This document shows positions 46,101 through 56,082 of a stretch of DNA of 64,000 nucleotides, piece after piece. The notes beneath the pieces were generated by a model. It saw only the letters and a program-made list of their open reading frames with translations, did no database searches and was not told the DNA's origin. Source of the stretch: Adiantum capillus-veneris (taxonomy: Eukaryota > Streptophyta > Polypodiopsida > Polypodiales > Pteridaceae); NCBI GenBank assembly GCA_014529385.2, contig CM043965.1, positions 17,003,912 to 17,067,911 of the forward strand, read 5' to 3'. The position numbers were made by a program, and so were the translations under genes. How positions within the stretch are numbered: position 1 is the stretch's first letter; the number at the start of each line of letters is the position of its first letter.

Positions 46101-46888
46101 ATGGCAGTTGGGGAACATGCAACTACTCTTGAAAGACTCTTTTAGTTAGTCCGGGTGACTCAAAAGATGATGGAGCAGGAGAACCGGGCTGTACTTAATT
46201 TCCTAGAATTTCTGCCTGATTCACAAGTTCTCCTGTATGCATGCCCTGCTAAGGAATCTGAACTACCCATATTTTTTTCAGCTCTGTATTCTCAACATCC
46301 AGAGCCAGTGGATTGGATCACATACTTTAATATCACTAAAGAACTTCAGGACTGGTATGAGCGAGCCACTGTAGAATGGAAAACCTTGCAAACACTGATC
46401 AATGATGCTCTCAAACTGAATGATATCATGGAAATGCAGAGAGAAATGCAGAGGGTCAAACTATGTATGGGACAATGGAAGACCCAACCCCGTGGTCTCA
46501 CAGAGATTACAAATCAATTGCTTCAACTGACTGTGGAGTCCTCTAAGATCCCTGAAAAGGTTATCACGACTAAACTAGGGTTGAGGCCGTAGTACAAAGA
46601 AATGTTGAGATTCTCTTTGAACTAAGGATTAAAACAAATCAACCTCTTTCATAGGGATGGATCCACACAACCTCGCATTGTCATATATTGGATAGAACCC
46701 ATCTGACAAAGGGTGGACGTACTCTGTATGATCCCAACACCAAAAATTACAATCCTCTTAGGCCTTATGAATTTAAGATGTCCACTGAAAGGTGGGATCA
46801 GCTTGATCAAGAGGCCATTTATATACTTCTCCAAAAGGACAATGCTCTAGAAGAGCAAGAGGAAGCGGGTTCAATGGAAGGATACTGA
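43145..46888 (+). pseudogene. Gypsy C third gene
   Basis: Readable blocks: 43570-43956 (QAKALLRLWNLHVVVQATRIYF, DVVNGMKVSATPDSIAYAFKIP, ISSALREYEAAKKKQ); a Lys/Ser/Thr-rich linker with stops (44220-44650); coiled-coil-like stretches at 44810-45240 (VIKLKEELRNNQQKVQKLN, LEVKFSKLETENR); and a C-terminal part 46155-46592 (VLNFLEFLPDSQVLLYACPAKE, ITYFNITKELQDWYERATVEW). Layout parallels the third gene of B. No membrane segment. The VNG.KVSATPDSIAYAFKIP phrase resembles D (DGMITTDVCLTPKLVSKVFKVP). Confidence 0.55.
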
Positions 46889-47073
46889 GTAGTTCCATCT
46901 CAAAATCAAACGGTGGATTTTCCCAGTGAGGCACTGGAATTTCTTTGGCTGGTCACCCTTGGAATTACAACTCTAGGGGTGTCAAGCACTCAACAAGCAT
47001 GAAGTATGGTATAAAGCTAGCAATATTGAAAGAGTATTTCCATGAGGAACATCGGCCAAAACAACAACCAGAA

Positions 47074-47097
47074 GGGTTTAGGGTTTAGGGTTTATGG
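47074..47097 (+). repeat. Short telomere-type run in gypsy C
   Basis: GGGTTTAGGGTTTAGGGTTT contains nearly three plant telomere units (TTTAGGG) about 110 bp before the 3' LTR. Too short to be a telomere; probably chance or an insertion at repair. Confidence 0.6.
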
Positions 47098-47207
47098 TTT
47101 AAGCCAACCAGAAGGCCGGATGGTTTCCTCAACAATCAATCAGAATCAGGCATGGATTTTTTTAGAAATCTTGGAGTTATACCAAAATTCAAGAAAGGAG
47201 TGAAGGA

Positions 47208-47677
47208 TGTAGAAGGTGAGGACACTCCTAGCAGGCGAGAGACCCTTAGAAGGACGAACAGTGGATTAGTCACAGTAGCAGTAATTACCGCAGGCAGTTA
47301 CTAGATTAACTCCTGGAAGCTATAAATAGGACCCACTACATTGTGATCGGGCTCCTTGCTTCTTAGTTAATTTCTTGTCTTTTGGATTTAGCTCTCTAAG
47401 CATTCTCGAGTTACAAGCTCTTTGCCTCTAGCTTCACTCTATAATGATTATTTCTATAATCATTTGAGCTTAAACCCATTACACATTGTATTGACTATCC
47501 TTGAGCTATTAATTTGAATCTGCAAATACTTTTCCATTTTTCTAGTATGCCTCTCATCTCAGTATTTCAGTCCAGTCAATTCTCTTTCCAGTTTCCCTAA
47601 CTGAACTGACAACATAACTGGTATCTTTAGATTCTAACACTAGAATCAGCCATCTGAAGAGATCAGCTCCAATTCCA
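47208..47677 (+). repeat. Gypsy C 3' LTR and preceding PPT
   Basis: 470 bp, pairs with 36558-37063. TATAAATA at 47331-47338. The purine-rich AAGAAAGGAGTGAAGGA (47191-47207) directly before it is the polypurine tract. Confidence 0.9.
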
Positions 47678-48379
47678 TGAGTGGTCTCCACTTCATCTTC
47701 ATCATCCAAGAAGCGAACGTGTTTTACTTGTCCCCTAGACTTGTAGCATCCATCAATAGTTTGATCACCTTGCTCACCATAGACCTGTACTCCTTGTGCA
47801 TTTAAAGTCTCTTCTTCACCTTGTAAATGGATAGATTTAGTAAGAGACTATCACTTCCTCTTTATGATATCAATTATTTGTTCATGTAACTCCCTCTTTG
47901 CTATTCCAAGGAACTCACCCAAAGTAAATTCCACCTTACTGTTCAAAATCCTATCTTTCAAAACCTTTTTGAGATTAGTTGCTCCCTCTATGTCAGATTG
48001 GAGTTTGTAGGCCAGACCCATTGCTTTACCTTTTGTTGCATCCTTATTCTTTTATTTAGAGGCTTCTTGCATAGGAACTTCGGGGACATGCATCTATTGC
48101 GGGGAAGGTGATCTAGGAGGAACTGTGTCATTTGTGCCTCCGCTCCTCATTTCCCGTTTTGAGAGCCCTTCATCCTCTTCTCCAACCTTGACTGATCCTT
48201 TTTTCTTAATACGATCCACCTTCATTCCATAGGCGGAAATGTTTGCATGCACTGAGAAAAAATCTACAGGGTCGTTTCGACCGGTTTCTAGCAGAATACA
48301 GTCTCCAGCTTCATATAAAACCTATGTAGTCATTTTACCCTTCATAGTAGACTCTACAGCGCATGGTCATGGCTCTATA

Positions 48380-49494
48380 GTTCATGGCCATAGCTCTTCA
48401 ATATCATTAGATTCCTCTTCTCCAACCTTGACTGATACTTTTTTCTTAATAGGATCCACCTTCAACCCATAGGTAGCTGACTCAACCATTGGGATGGCAT
48501 GGCAAGTTGGCATGTCCTTAACTAGTTTCTTCATCCCACCTTTTCCAAAGTTTGTCCCCAAGAGCTTACCTATTTCACTTAAGTGAGTCTTACCATCTTT
48601 AAAGAAAACAAGCTCCTTCATCAAGGCATCTTTGAAACTTTCACAATACCTCCTTGCATGATCGGTACTATCACACCATATGCATCTTGCTACAAATACT
48701 TCTCTAGTTTGAGGTCGTTACCTTGTAGGTTGACATGATGGTTGCCCCTTCTCTTCTAGCCTTGTTAGCTTTAACTTTAGCTCTTGCATTCCTTTAAAAA
48801 TATCATCAAGGATGGATTTTTCACTCTTTGGAACCACAATCACAGGCTTTATAGGACTCTTGGGAACACTTGGGGATTGAGTAGGGCTAACTATCATCTT
48901 GTCTCTCCATTGTTGTCGCTTGGCTAGTAGTGAAATTGCATCTTCAACTTCATTCCAATCAGTCTTTAAGCCTTGTTTCGCATCCTTATCCTCAAGTAGT
49001 AACTCTAACTTCTCTTGAATCTCTTTACCTATTGCCTGCAAAAATAGCTCTATCTTATTTGAGTTTAGGGTAGCCTTCTCAGTCCTTGAAAGTTGATCAT
49101 AGCGGCGTTCAAATTCCCTTAGCAGTTCAGTAGGAAAAAGTCTCTCTTTTGGACGAACTACTCACTCTAAAAAAGTCCTCTTTGTTACCCTTTCGGACTC
49201 CTCCATGAAATACTCTTCTTTCAAGGCTAGCTTGAATGCTTCCCATGTTTCCCCATGTTCATTTCTAATTCCCCTTACATGCTCTTTGTTCTCAGGAACC
49301 ACAACTAGCTCAAAACTTTGTATCATCTCTACTTCAGGCACTCGATGAAGCTCCATCTCCATTACATATCCACAAAGATACTTTGTTACATCTTGACCTT
49401 TTAATTGGTCCATTTTCTTCACCACAAACTCAAGCACTTGGGTTGGTGAAATCTCCCTACTTTGCGTCGGGTTCGCCAAAAATGTGTCAAGAAG
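48380..49494 (-). pseudogene. Gypsy A gag and PBS
   Basis: Directly inside the 5' LTR, minus-strand TTTTTGGCGAACCCGACGC is the primer-binding site. Gag follows: EISPTQVLEFVVKKMDQLKGQDV (about 49440-49370), ETWEAFKLALKEEYFMEE (capsid-like), LLREFERRYDQLSRTEKATL, LAKRQQWRDKMI and a zinc knuckle CIWCDSTDHARRYC near 48690-48650. Stops at about 49160 and 48715 break it. 47683-48380 is a decayed gag-protease linker with no clear domain. Confidence 0.7.
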
Positions 49495-50479
49495 TGTGCA
49501 GTGCAACTAGGAAAGCGTCGGGTCTCTGACTATGAGGATTAGTAGAAAAATCAAGCAAGGCGTAGATGATTTGAAGCCAAAAATACACTCAAATAGAACA
49601 AAACTCCAGCCATGAAAGTTCCACTTTGAAAAAGAACCAACAGTAACTCAAAACTCTTGTGTGTGTGAAGATTAGATACGTGTAGCCTCGCTCCCAATTG
49701 CACAGATGCTGTGCTCATTCGACCTGTTAAAAACCCTAAATTTGCACTTTGATTCTTCATCGTCCTGAACATTTCATAGAAGCTTTAGAACTTCATTAGA
49801 GAAGCCCAATTGAGGAGGGGAAACCCTAATTGGGCCTCAGAGGCTCAACCATGTAGTGGAAGCAGCACGAGACTACACTAGCACCCTGTCTTGGAATGGC
49901 TGTATCTCCTTGCTTATATGCCAAAATGAGCTCATTCTTGGCTCTAAAACTTTCCTCTCAACTCGAGCAAAGAGGGAAACCTCGTTGATGTGGAATTTTG
50001 AGCTATTTTGAGCTATTTTTAGGCTATTTTTAACTATTTTTAGCCCAAAAATGTCCCTTTTTGTTCGTAAAAAGCCCAAACGAGCTAGGCAACATCCCTA
50101 AACGTGTGGGAAAATCCCATTGGGCTAAAATACTCTATTGAACCTCATTTTTTCACTTGGTAAGCACTTTGGACATGTCTCTTATGCTCGTGTACGAGAC
50201 CTGCTTTTTTTGGCCAACATCGCCTGCATTGAACATTCTAGGCAAAATGAGCATGCCACTTCAAAACACTTGACATTTGTACAATCCTAAAGCAAATTAG
50301 GCATTCTTTAATGTGTTAAAACATGCCGCGGTGCCACGTCCATGGCCTCGCTTTCCTGGCAAGGCATGCACACGCCTGCAACCATGGTTCAGTTTTCGCA
50401 TTTGATCCCATACATTAAAAACATAAAGAGTGAGGTAGATATTTTCATCTTCACATTATGCATGTGCCACGGCACAACA
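49495..50479 (-). repeat. Gypsy A 5' LTR (full length)
   Basis: 985 bp, ends in plus-strand GGCACAACA. Shares TGTCAAGAAGTGTGCAGTGC and ATTAGGCATTCTTTAATGTG with the shortened copy at 10576-10812; the 777 bp at 49517-50293 are missing from that copy. It is flanked by the gypsy A PBS on one side and copia RNase H on the other. Confidence 0.85.
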
Positions 50480-50981
50480 ACATCCTTCTCTTAAGTGTTG
50501 CTCTGTAGAAAAGTGTATATCGAAATGTTTAAAAAGCACTACAGATTTTGGTTTAGTCTATCAACGACGACTCACATCGGATTCTATGCAATCTCTTTGT
50601 CTTTTTGGTTACACAAATGTAGACTGGGAAAACTCACATTTATCTGTGCAATCTATTACTTGAAATTGATTCTTTATAAATGATTGTTTTATTTCTTGGA
50701 TTAGCAAGAAACAACACTATGTTACAATTTCTAAGACTGAGTCTGAATATGCTGCGGCATCAGTTGCAGCTCATGAACTGATCAGGCTTCGACAAATGCT
50801 CATTGATAATAGTCATTCTCCTCTTTCTAGAACACCCTTGCGGTGTGAGAACCAGAGTGCTATTAGTCTTGCAAAATACTATGTTCAACATAATAAGTCA
50901 AAGCACATTGTTGTGCATTATCATTATGTCAGGTATGAAGTTCACAAAGGCAAAGCTAGAGACCTTTGTTTGAGTGGGAGT
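50480..50981 (+). pseudogene. Copia RNase H
   Basis: After the gypsy A LTR the copia gene resumes: a decayed stretch (LFGYTNVDWENSH), then SWISKKQHYVTISKTESEYAAASVAAHELIRLRQML and CENQSAISLAKYYVQHNKSKHIVVHYHYVRYEV, the classic end of copia polyproteins. GAGTGGGAG (50973-50981) before the LTR is the polypurine tract. Confidence 0.85.
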
Positions 50982-51118
50982 GTTGGAGCTATATATGGCT
51001 CACTCTACTCAACTTGGTCTCACCTTATATTTGTATCTTGTCCTCAATATGAATCAGTCTTTGGGAACGCACATGGTGTGTCTCTTGTCTTGTCTCTCTC
51101 TTTCTCTTTCTCTTTGCA
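50982..51118 (+). repeat. Copia 3' LTR
   Basis: TGTTGGAGCTATATATGG through TCTTTGCA; pairs with 928-1068. Confidence 0.8.
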
Positions 51119-52133
51119 TGTCTGGAGTTTTAGGGAGTTTGGAGCTGCTCTTCATGACCGATTTGTCAAATTTTGCACCACGAAAAGTAAGTTACAACAA
51201 ATTGGTATTTATTTTTAATACATTTTCATCAAAAGGTAAGAGCATTTATATTTCCGAGTCCATTTTCCTTAAACTCCTTGTTAGGAATCTTTGATTTATT
51301 TTTCATGCCTCTAGTATGCAATTCAATTTTCATAAAAGAGCTTAGATTGTAATAGGACTTATTTATGAAAATTCTTAAAGTTGAAAAGAATATAATAGAC
51401 CATATCTTTTGTCCAGCACGATTGGGAAAAATTGTTGAATAGTTTATCAAATAGAGAGTATTAGTGTTATGTAAATGAGTTTAAGATATTGCGAGAAAAA
51501 ATATATTCTCTTCTTTTTTAATAAAACCATATTCGATAAAGAATAATGAATGACAAATATTCTATGTATGAATAGTACAATAAAAACGTAAATTATTCTT
51601 ATGTTTTAATTAATATTAATGTTGTATTTTTATGTGTTTTATCTTAAAATACATGAGTATGATTAGAATAAGTTGAAAAAGTTATGGAGACCCAAAAATA
51701 GGTTTTTATAAGTCACCACCTAAAAGTTCCATTTTTAGCCAAAAGAAGATGTTTTTTGCAATTCTGTGCTTGATGCCTTGGAGACCAGACCTATTCCCAT
51801 CATTTTGAGTGCCTGGAAGCCTATATTCAGAGTTTGTATGAGAAAGTTATGAAAAAAAATTACCAATAGCAGCAGGATAACATACAAGTAGCAACATTAA
51901 TAGGTTAGCTTACAAACATATATACACAGGTAATATCTCTTTTGTTTGATCCAATCAAGAAATGGTTGTAATTTTTTATGATGATATAAAATTATGTTTT
52001 CTAATTTGATTATCATGTTGAATTGGTTGCACGGGTATGTTCTTTTGGCTATTTTTTAGACGTTGCAAAAATCAATGTGATATCTACTCTACAAAGTGAA
52101 ACAGGATGTGTGGAAGGCCGTGTCATGATATTG
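51119..52133. other. AT-rich DNA, nothing recognised
   Basis: No domain, repeat or RNA gene is visible; only short ORFs with ordinary AT-rich translations. It lies between the copia 3' LTR and a CACTA end. Confidence 0.4.
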
Positions 52134-52358
52134 CACTATAAGAGGAGTTGTTGAAAACTGCCAACATTGCCGCGGAAAAACAAAGGAAAAAGGAGAGAGA
52201 AAAATTTGTGTGGACGGCAATAACCGCGGCTATGAACGTAGTAGTGGTTTGTCAACAATAAGCGCACTAATAGTCGCGGCAATATACCCGCTACTATTAC
52301 CGTGACCTGTGCCGCTACTATTACCGCGTATATTACCACTAAACACCAATTCAAAAAC

Positions 52359-52410
52359 AAAGGTGCTCATTTGGGCCACCCAAATTTGGGTGGCCCAAAT
52401 GAGCACCTTT
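52359..52410. repeat. 52-bp perfect palindrome in CACTA-3
   Basis: AAAGGTGCTCATTTGGGCCA... is followed without a gap by its exact reverse complement; arms of 26 bp meet at AAATTT. The copy at 61981-62030 keeps the left arm but has several mismatches in the right arm. Confidence 0.9.
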
Positions 52411-52615
52411 ATTTTTGACCTGCATAAAAACAATAAAACATCAATCATTTTCTGGAAAAGTATAAAAATACCAAAGAATTGAAATTGAATTTACTTTACC
52501 TTGATAATTAAAAATGTAGAAGATCAACTATTTAAAAAAGTTACAATAAAAAGTAAATAGTTGTATATACATTGTGCCACATTGGGACTTTACGCAAGTT
52601 TTGACAAAAATAAAT

Positions 52616-53379
52616 TTATCTAATCCTCGTTGTCGTCCAGAGGCACATATGTTGGATCACTTTAATATGCTCGTCCTCTGCGTCAGGGGCAGCACGCTCT
52701 AAAAGTGGGGACTCCATTCCCCTGCCGCTACCAAAACATGTGAAACCACAAGATCCACCGTCGCTTCTTCTCTCACGGCGCTCGCTGCCCTGAGACGAGC
52801 GTCGACGCGCGCTGCTAGAGGAAGTTCTCGCGATGTTCTCGCGAAGCTGGAGTGCAATGGAGTGACGTAAGACCCTGTGATGCCATGGGAGTATGAACCT
52901 GTGATGCAAGGGGAGTAGGACGAATGGAAGGGAGAGTAGAGGGAGGTGCGGTCGGTGTGAGGCTTTGTAGGTAAGAAGTCCCACCCTGACTCCCCCATGG
53001 TGTAGTTTGCGGAGAAATGCCATAGGTTGCAAGATGTTGTGGAGTGTAGCGGCCAAACAAATCCTCCATCAAATGGAGGTACTACTCTCGTAAAGAGATA
53101 GCCCGCTGTAAGTCAGGATCCGACGACCGGTGCAGGAATCTGAGAAGGGTAGGTGTAGGATGGCCATGCCTGCAAATAACAAACAAAAAACCTATGACAC
53201 TCATGGTTTATGGTTAACTACGTAGAAACACTATTTATTTATTTGCTTGTTCTCACCAACTCAAGACTCGGGTCCACTGGAGGCGATGTCCACCCCGGGT
53301 GGGAGCCCACCTGAGATGTGAACCAACCAAAAGAAGAGCCAGCTGGCTGCTCCTCAATAGTTGGTCTGTCGTCAGACAT
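52616..53379 (-). pseudogene. CACTA-3 gene remnant, Pro/Ser-rich
   Basis: A minus-strand ATG at 53379 gives MSDDRPTIEEQPAGSSFGWF, 41 codons ending at a GT donor (53256); a good AG acceptor is at 53170, but the phase does not match the next open frame. That frame (from 53072: MEDLFGRYTPQHLATYG, then Pro/Ser/Thr-rich) and an overlapping one to 52616 are broken. Composition and position near the element end fit a TNPA-like gene, which is inference from context rather than a matched domain. Confidence 0.4.
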
Positions 53380-53439
53380 CTACATTACAAAGAGCAATAT
53401 AAGATTAATCTTTCCACCCTAATCACTCATCTAAATATA

Positions 53440-54760
53440 CGTACATAAGTATATTACCACACAAACACGTAGATACATATACATACTAGTAGACCTAAGT
53501 AGAGGCTAGTATTGCCAAAGGTCAACTGCACCTCTTTAGATATCATCACGGTTTCAACCGTGGTAAAACCAAAGGTACGTTGCGGTAATCCATGCATGAG
53601 TGGATCAATGACAGCAATGCCACGATCAAAAAAGGACTATACCCAAGAGGAAGCGTCTAACCTTTGGATTCTATGCTCCCGTACTTAGTGCCTATATACA
53701 TGCATAAACAGATATATATGTGCACACATATATATGTTAAGCTGGTAAATGTAGCCATCGTTTTTTGTTGGCTGCACCTAAATTCAACATCTAAGTGATC
53801 AGTTGATCGTATCATTACAATTCTAATGTAATGCAATAAGTAATTCTATTTCTCTCACTCTATCTCTCTCTCTCTCTCCATCCCAAAGTCATGTCTGTGC
53901 CTCCATGTAAAGCAAGCACTCTCAGAGATGAGAAGACAAACATGCATGACATCTTCTGCTGAGGCATGGAGGTCTTGGCTAAGGTCATGGTGGCTTTGGA
54001 TTGGGCACCACTTTTTTGGGCTTCGTGTACATACATGCATAAACAGAATGCTCACACACACATATATATGTTAAGGGTGTAAATGTATCCATGGTTTTGT
54101 GTTGCTTACACCTAAATTCAACGTCTAAGTGATGAATTGATCGTAACATTACAATTCTCTCCCAGAGGATACATATATTAGCCTACAAACACGTAGATAC
54201 ATACACATACTAGTAGACCTAAGTAGAGGCTAGTAGTGCCAAAGGTCAACTGGACCTCTTTAGATATCATCATAGTCTCAACCGTGGTAAAACCAAAGGT
54301 ACATTGCGGTAATCCATGCATGAGTGGATCAATGACCGCAACGCCACGATTAGAAAAGGACTATACCCAAGAGGAAGCGTCTACCTTTCCGATGCTATGC
54401 TCCCGTACTTAGTGCCTACATACATGCATAAATAGATATATATGTACACACATATATATGTTAAGGTTGTAAATGTAGATATCGTTTTGTGTTGGCCGCA
54501 CCTAAATTCAACATCTAAGTGATCAATTGATCATAACATTACAATTCTAATGTAATGCAATAAGTAATTCTATTTCTCTCACTCTATCTATCTCTCTCTC
54601 TCTCCATACCAGAGTCATGTTTGCGCCTCCACGTAAAGCAAGCACTCTCAGAGATGAGAAGCCAAACATGGATGACATCTTTTGCAGAGGCATGGAGGTC
54701 TCGGCTAAGGTCATGGTGGCTTTGGACTTGGGCACCACTTTTTTGGGCTGCGCGTATGTC
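53440..54760. repeat. Large tandem duplication with Hsp70-like fragments
   Basis: 53456-54035 and 54176-54760 are close copies (shared AAACACGTAGATACATA, GTGGATCAATGAC, AAGTAATTCTATTTCTCTCA and the Hsp70-like start). Between them 54036-54165 is a third partial copy. The join at about 54030 falls at TACATGCATAAACAGA, also found within the unit near 53697, suggesting recombination at that short repeat. Confidence 0.85.
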
Positions 54761-54925
54761 CACAAGAGCGACGTACCCCAAGGACATCCACCATGTCATA
54801 GAATGGCCTCACAAAATGAGACAGGCGCTTCATCCCGTTCTTGCAAAACATAGATCAGCATTTTTTACAAGTGGAACCCATTTTCTTCTACCTACACCCT
54901 CCAAGCTTGGGGATGGGCTGCCCTT
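54617..54925 (+). pseudogene. HSPA12-type Hsp70 N-terminal fragment
   Basis: From ATG 54617: MDDIFCRGMEVSAKVMVALDLGTTFLGCAYVHKSD. VALDLGTTF.G.AY is the phosphate-1 ATP-binding motif of the Hsp70/actin fold, in the form seen in HSPA12-like proteins. One frame over it continues YPKDIHHVIEWPHKMRQ and then, in the third frame, FSSTYTLQAWGWAA, matching the following part of such proteins. Two frameshifts are needed. It then runs into a pyrimidine tract. The copy at 53893-54030 has a stop in the same stretch. Hsp70 family members are ATP-driven chaperones; this is only the first 100 or so codons. Confidence 0.65.
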
Positions 54926-54929
54926 TGCT

Positions 54930-55154
54930 TTCTCTCTCTTTCTTTCTCTACCTCTTTCCCTCTATCTCTCTCTTTCTCTCCCTCTTTCCCTGTCTCCATG
55001 TCTTTCTCTATCTCTCTTTCTTTCTCTCCCTCTCTTTTCCTCTATATCTCTCTTTCTCTCCCTCTTTCCCTCTCTCCATCTCTTTCTTTCTGTCCCTCTC
55101 TTTCTCTACCTCTTTCCCTCTATCTCTCTCTTTCTCTTCCTCTTTCCCTCTCTT

Positions 55155-55186
<32 letters not shown>

Positions 55187-55285
55187 TCTCCCTCTTTCCC
55201 TCTCTTTGTCTCTCTCTTTCTTTCTCTCCCTCTCCCTCTTTCCCTACCTATTTCCCTCTATCTCTCTCTTTCTCTCCCTCTTTCC

Positions 55286-55327
<42 letters not shown>

Positions 55328-55494
55328 ATTTCTCTCCCTCTATCTCTCTCTCTCTCTTTCTTTCTCTATCTCTCTCTTTCTTTCTCTCCGTCTCTATCTA
55401 CTCTCTCTCTTTCCCTATCCCTATTTCCCTCTATCTCTCTCTTTCTCTCCCTTTTTCCCTCTCTCACTCTATCTCTCCCTCTTTTCATCTCTCC

Positions 55495-55558
<64 letters not shown>

Positions 55559-55757
55559 CTCTACCTCTCTACCTCTCTATCTCTCTTTTTCTCTCCCTCT
55601 TTCTATCCGTTCCTCTCTTTTCTCTCTCTCTCACTCTCCCTGTCTCTATCTCTATTCCTCTCTTTCTCTATCTCTTCGTCTCTTTCTCTATCTCTCTTTC
55701 TTCCTTTCTATCTCTATTCCTACCTATCTACTCTCTATGTTTCCCTGTCTCCCTCTG
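54930..55757. repeat. Long pyrimidine tract, (CT)n mixed
   Basis: About 830 bp almost purely C and T on the plus strand, with irregular TCTCTCTTTCTCTCCCTC-type blocks and a pure (CT)n core near 55500-55550. The long Leu/Ser ORFs in all three frames are meaningless. Confidence 0.95.
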
Positions 55758-55763
55758 TTTAAG

Positions 55764-56082
55764 GCATAGACATTCAGAATAGACAAAGCATCGAAATCTG
55801 AATGGAACTAGAAACTGGAACAGAACATAGAAACTAACAACAGACTAAATCCGCCATAACTTCCGCCTTCACATTCCCAAGAAGATACTGATCGATAGTT
55901 ACATATTTTGATAAGACTAATGGGCAACACCCTTTCCCAAGAACACCCCTTGGAATCCCAAAAGTACAAAAGTTCACATTCCAACTTCCACTAAGTAAAA
56001 ACATCCCAAAATTCCTAGGCTTAACACCTGGCACAGCCTGGTGGCTAGAGCCATAGGCTGACCTGGACCCACAATCCCTTTA
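55764..56082 (-). other. Gypsy D 3' non-coding region
   Basis: Follows the third-gene stop on the minus strand. No domain; an ORF at 56034-55834 has no recognisable features. Confidence 0.35.

Larger units (their letters stand above)
36558..47677 (+). mobile_element. Ty3-gypsy element C
   Basis: LTRs at 36558-37063 (506 bp) and 47208-47677 (470 bp), flanked by TGAGT (36553-36557 and 47678-47682). Internal order: PBS, gag, protease, RT, RNase H, integrase, third gene, PPT. LTRs differ by many substitutions and indels, more than those of B, and every gene has stops, so C looks older than B. Confidence 0.93.
10576..50479 (-). mobile_element. Ty3-gypsy element A, nested host of B and C
   Basis: Minus-strand element. 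LTRs are at 49495-50479 (5') and 10576-10812 (3'); internal order on the minus strand is gag (49494-48380), protease (36557-35595), RT (35552-34575), RNase H (34474-34094) and integrase (34093-33536 continuing at 11989-10950), the gypsy order. Gypsy B lies inside integrase and gypsy C between gag and protease. No third gene follows integrase, unlike B, C and D. I could not find a convincing target duplication: ACATC follows the right LTR, and ACATC occurs 8 bp away from the left LTR edge. The element is heavily mutated. Confidence 0.85.
928..51118 (+). mobile_element. Ty1-copia retrotransposon, split by nested insertions
   Basis: Two copies of a short LTR (928-1068 and 50982-51118) in the same orientation bracket copia protein remains in the order gag, protease, integrase, RT, RNase H (the order that defines copia rather than gypsy). 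The coding parts are at 1759-4291, 10466-10575 and 50480-50981. The gaps are filled by CACTA-1 (4292-10462) and gypsy A (10576-50479). Many stops and frameshifts show it is old and inactive. Joining the three pieces gives a modest element of roughly 4 kb. Confidence 0.88.
52134..53400 (-). mobile_element. CACTA-3: one end of a different CACTA family
   Basis: CACTATAAGAGGAG at 52134 is a CACTA-type terminus, followed by a subterminal zone rich in ACTATTACCGCG-type motifs (52200-52340), a perfect 52-bp palindrome and a minus-strand gene. A homologous terminus is at 61768. The matching opposite end was not found, so the element's extent is unknown; it may include the Hsp70-like block. Confidence 0.6.

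Noticed and set aside
54621-55782. Long ORFs of 254-382 residues rich in Leu, Ser and Phe
   Set aside because: All three plus-strand frames are open only because a CT-only tract has no stop codons; no complexity and no domain.
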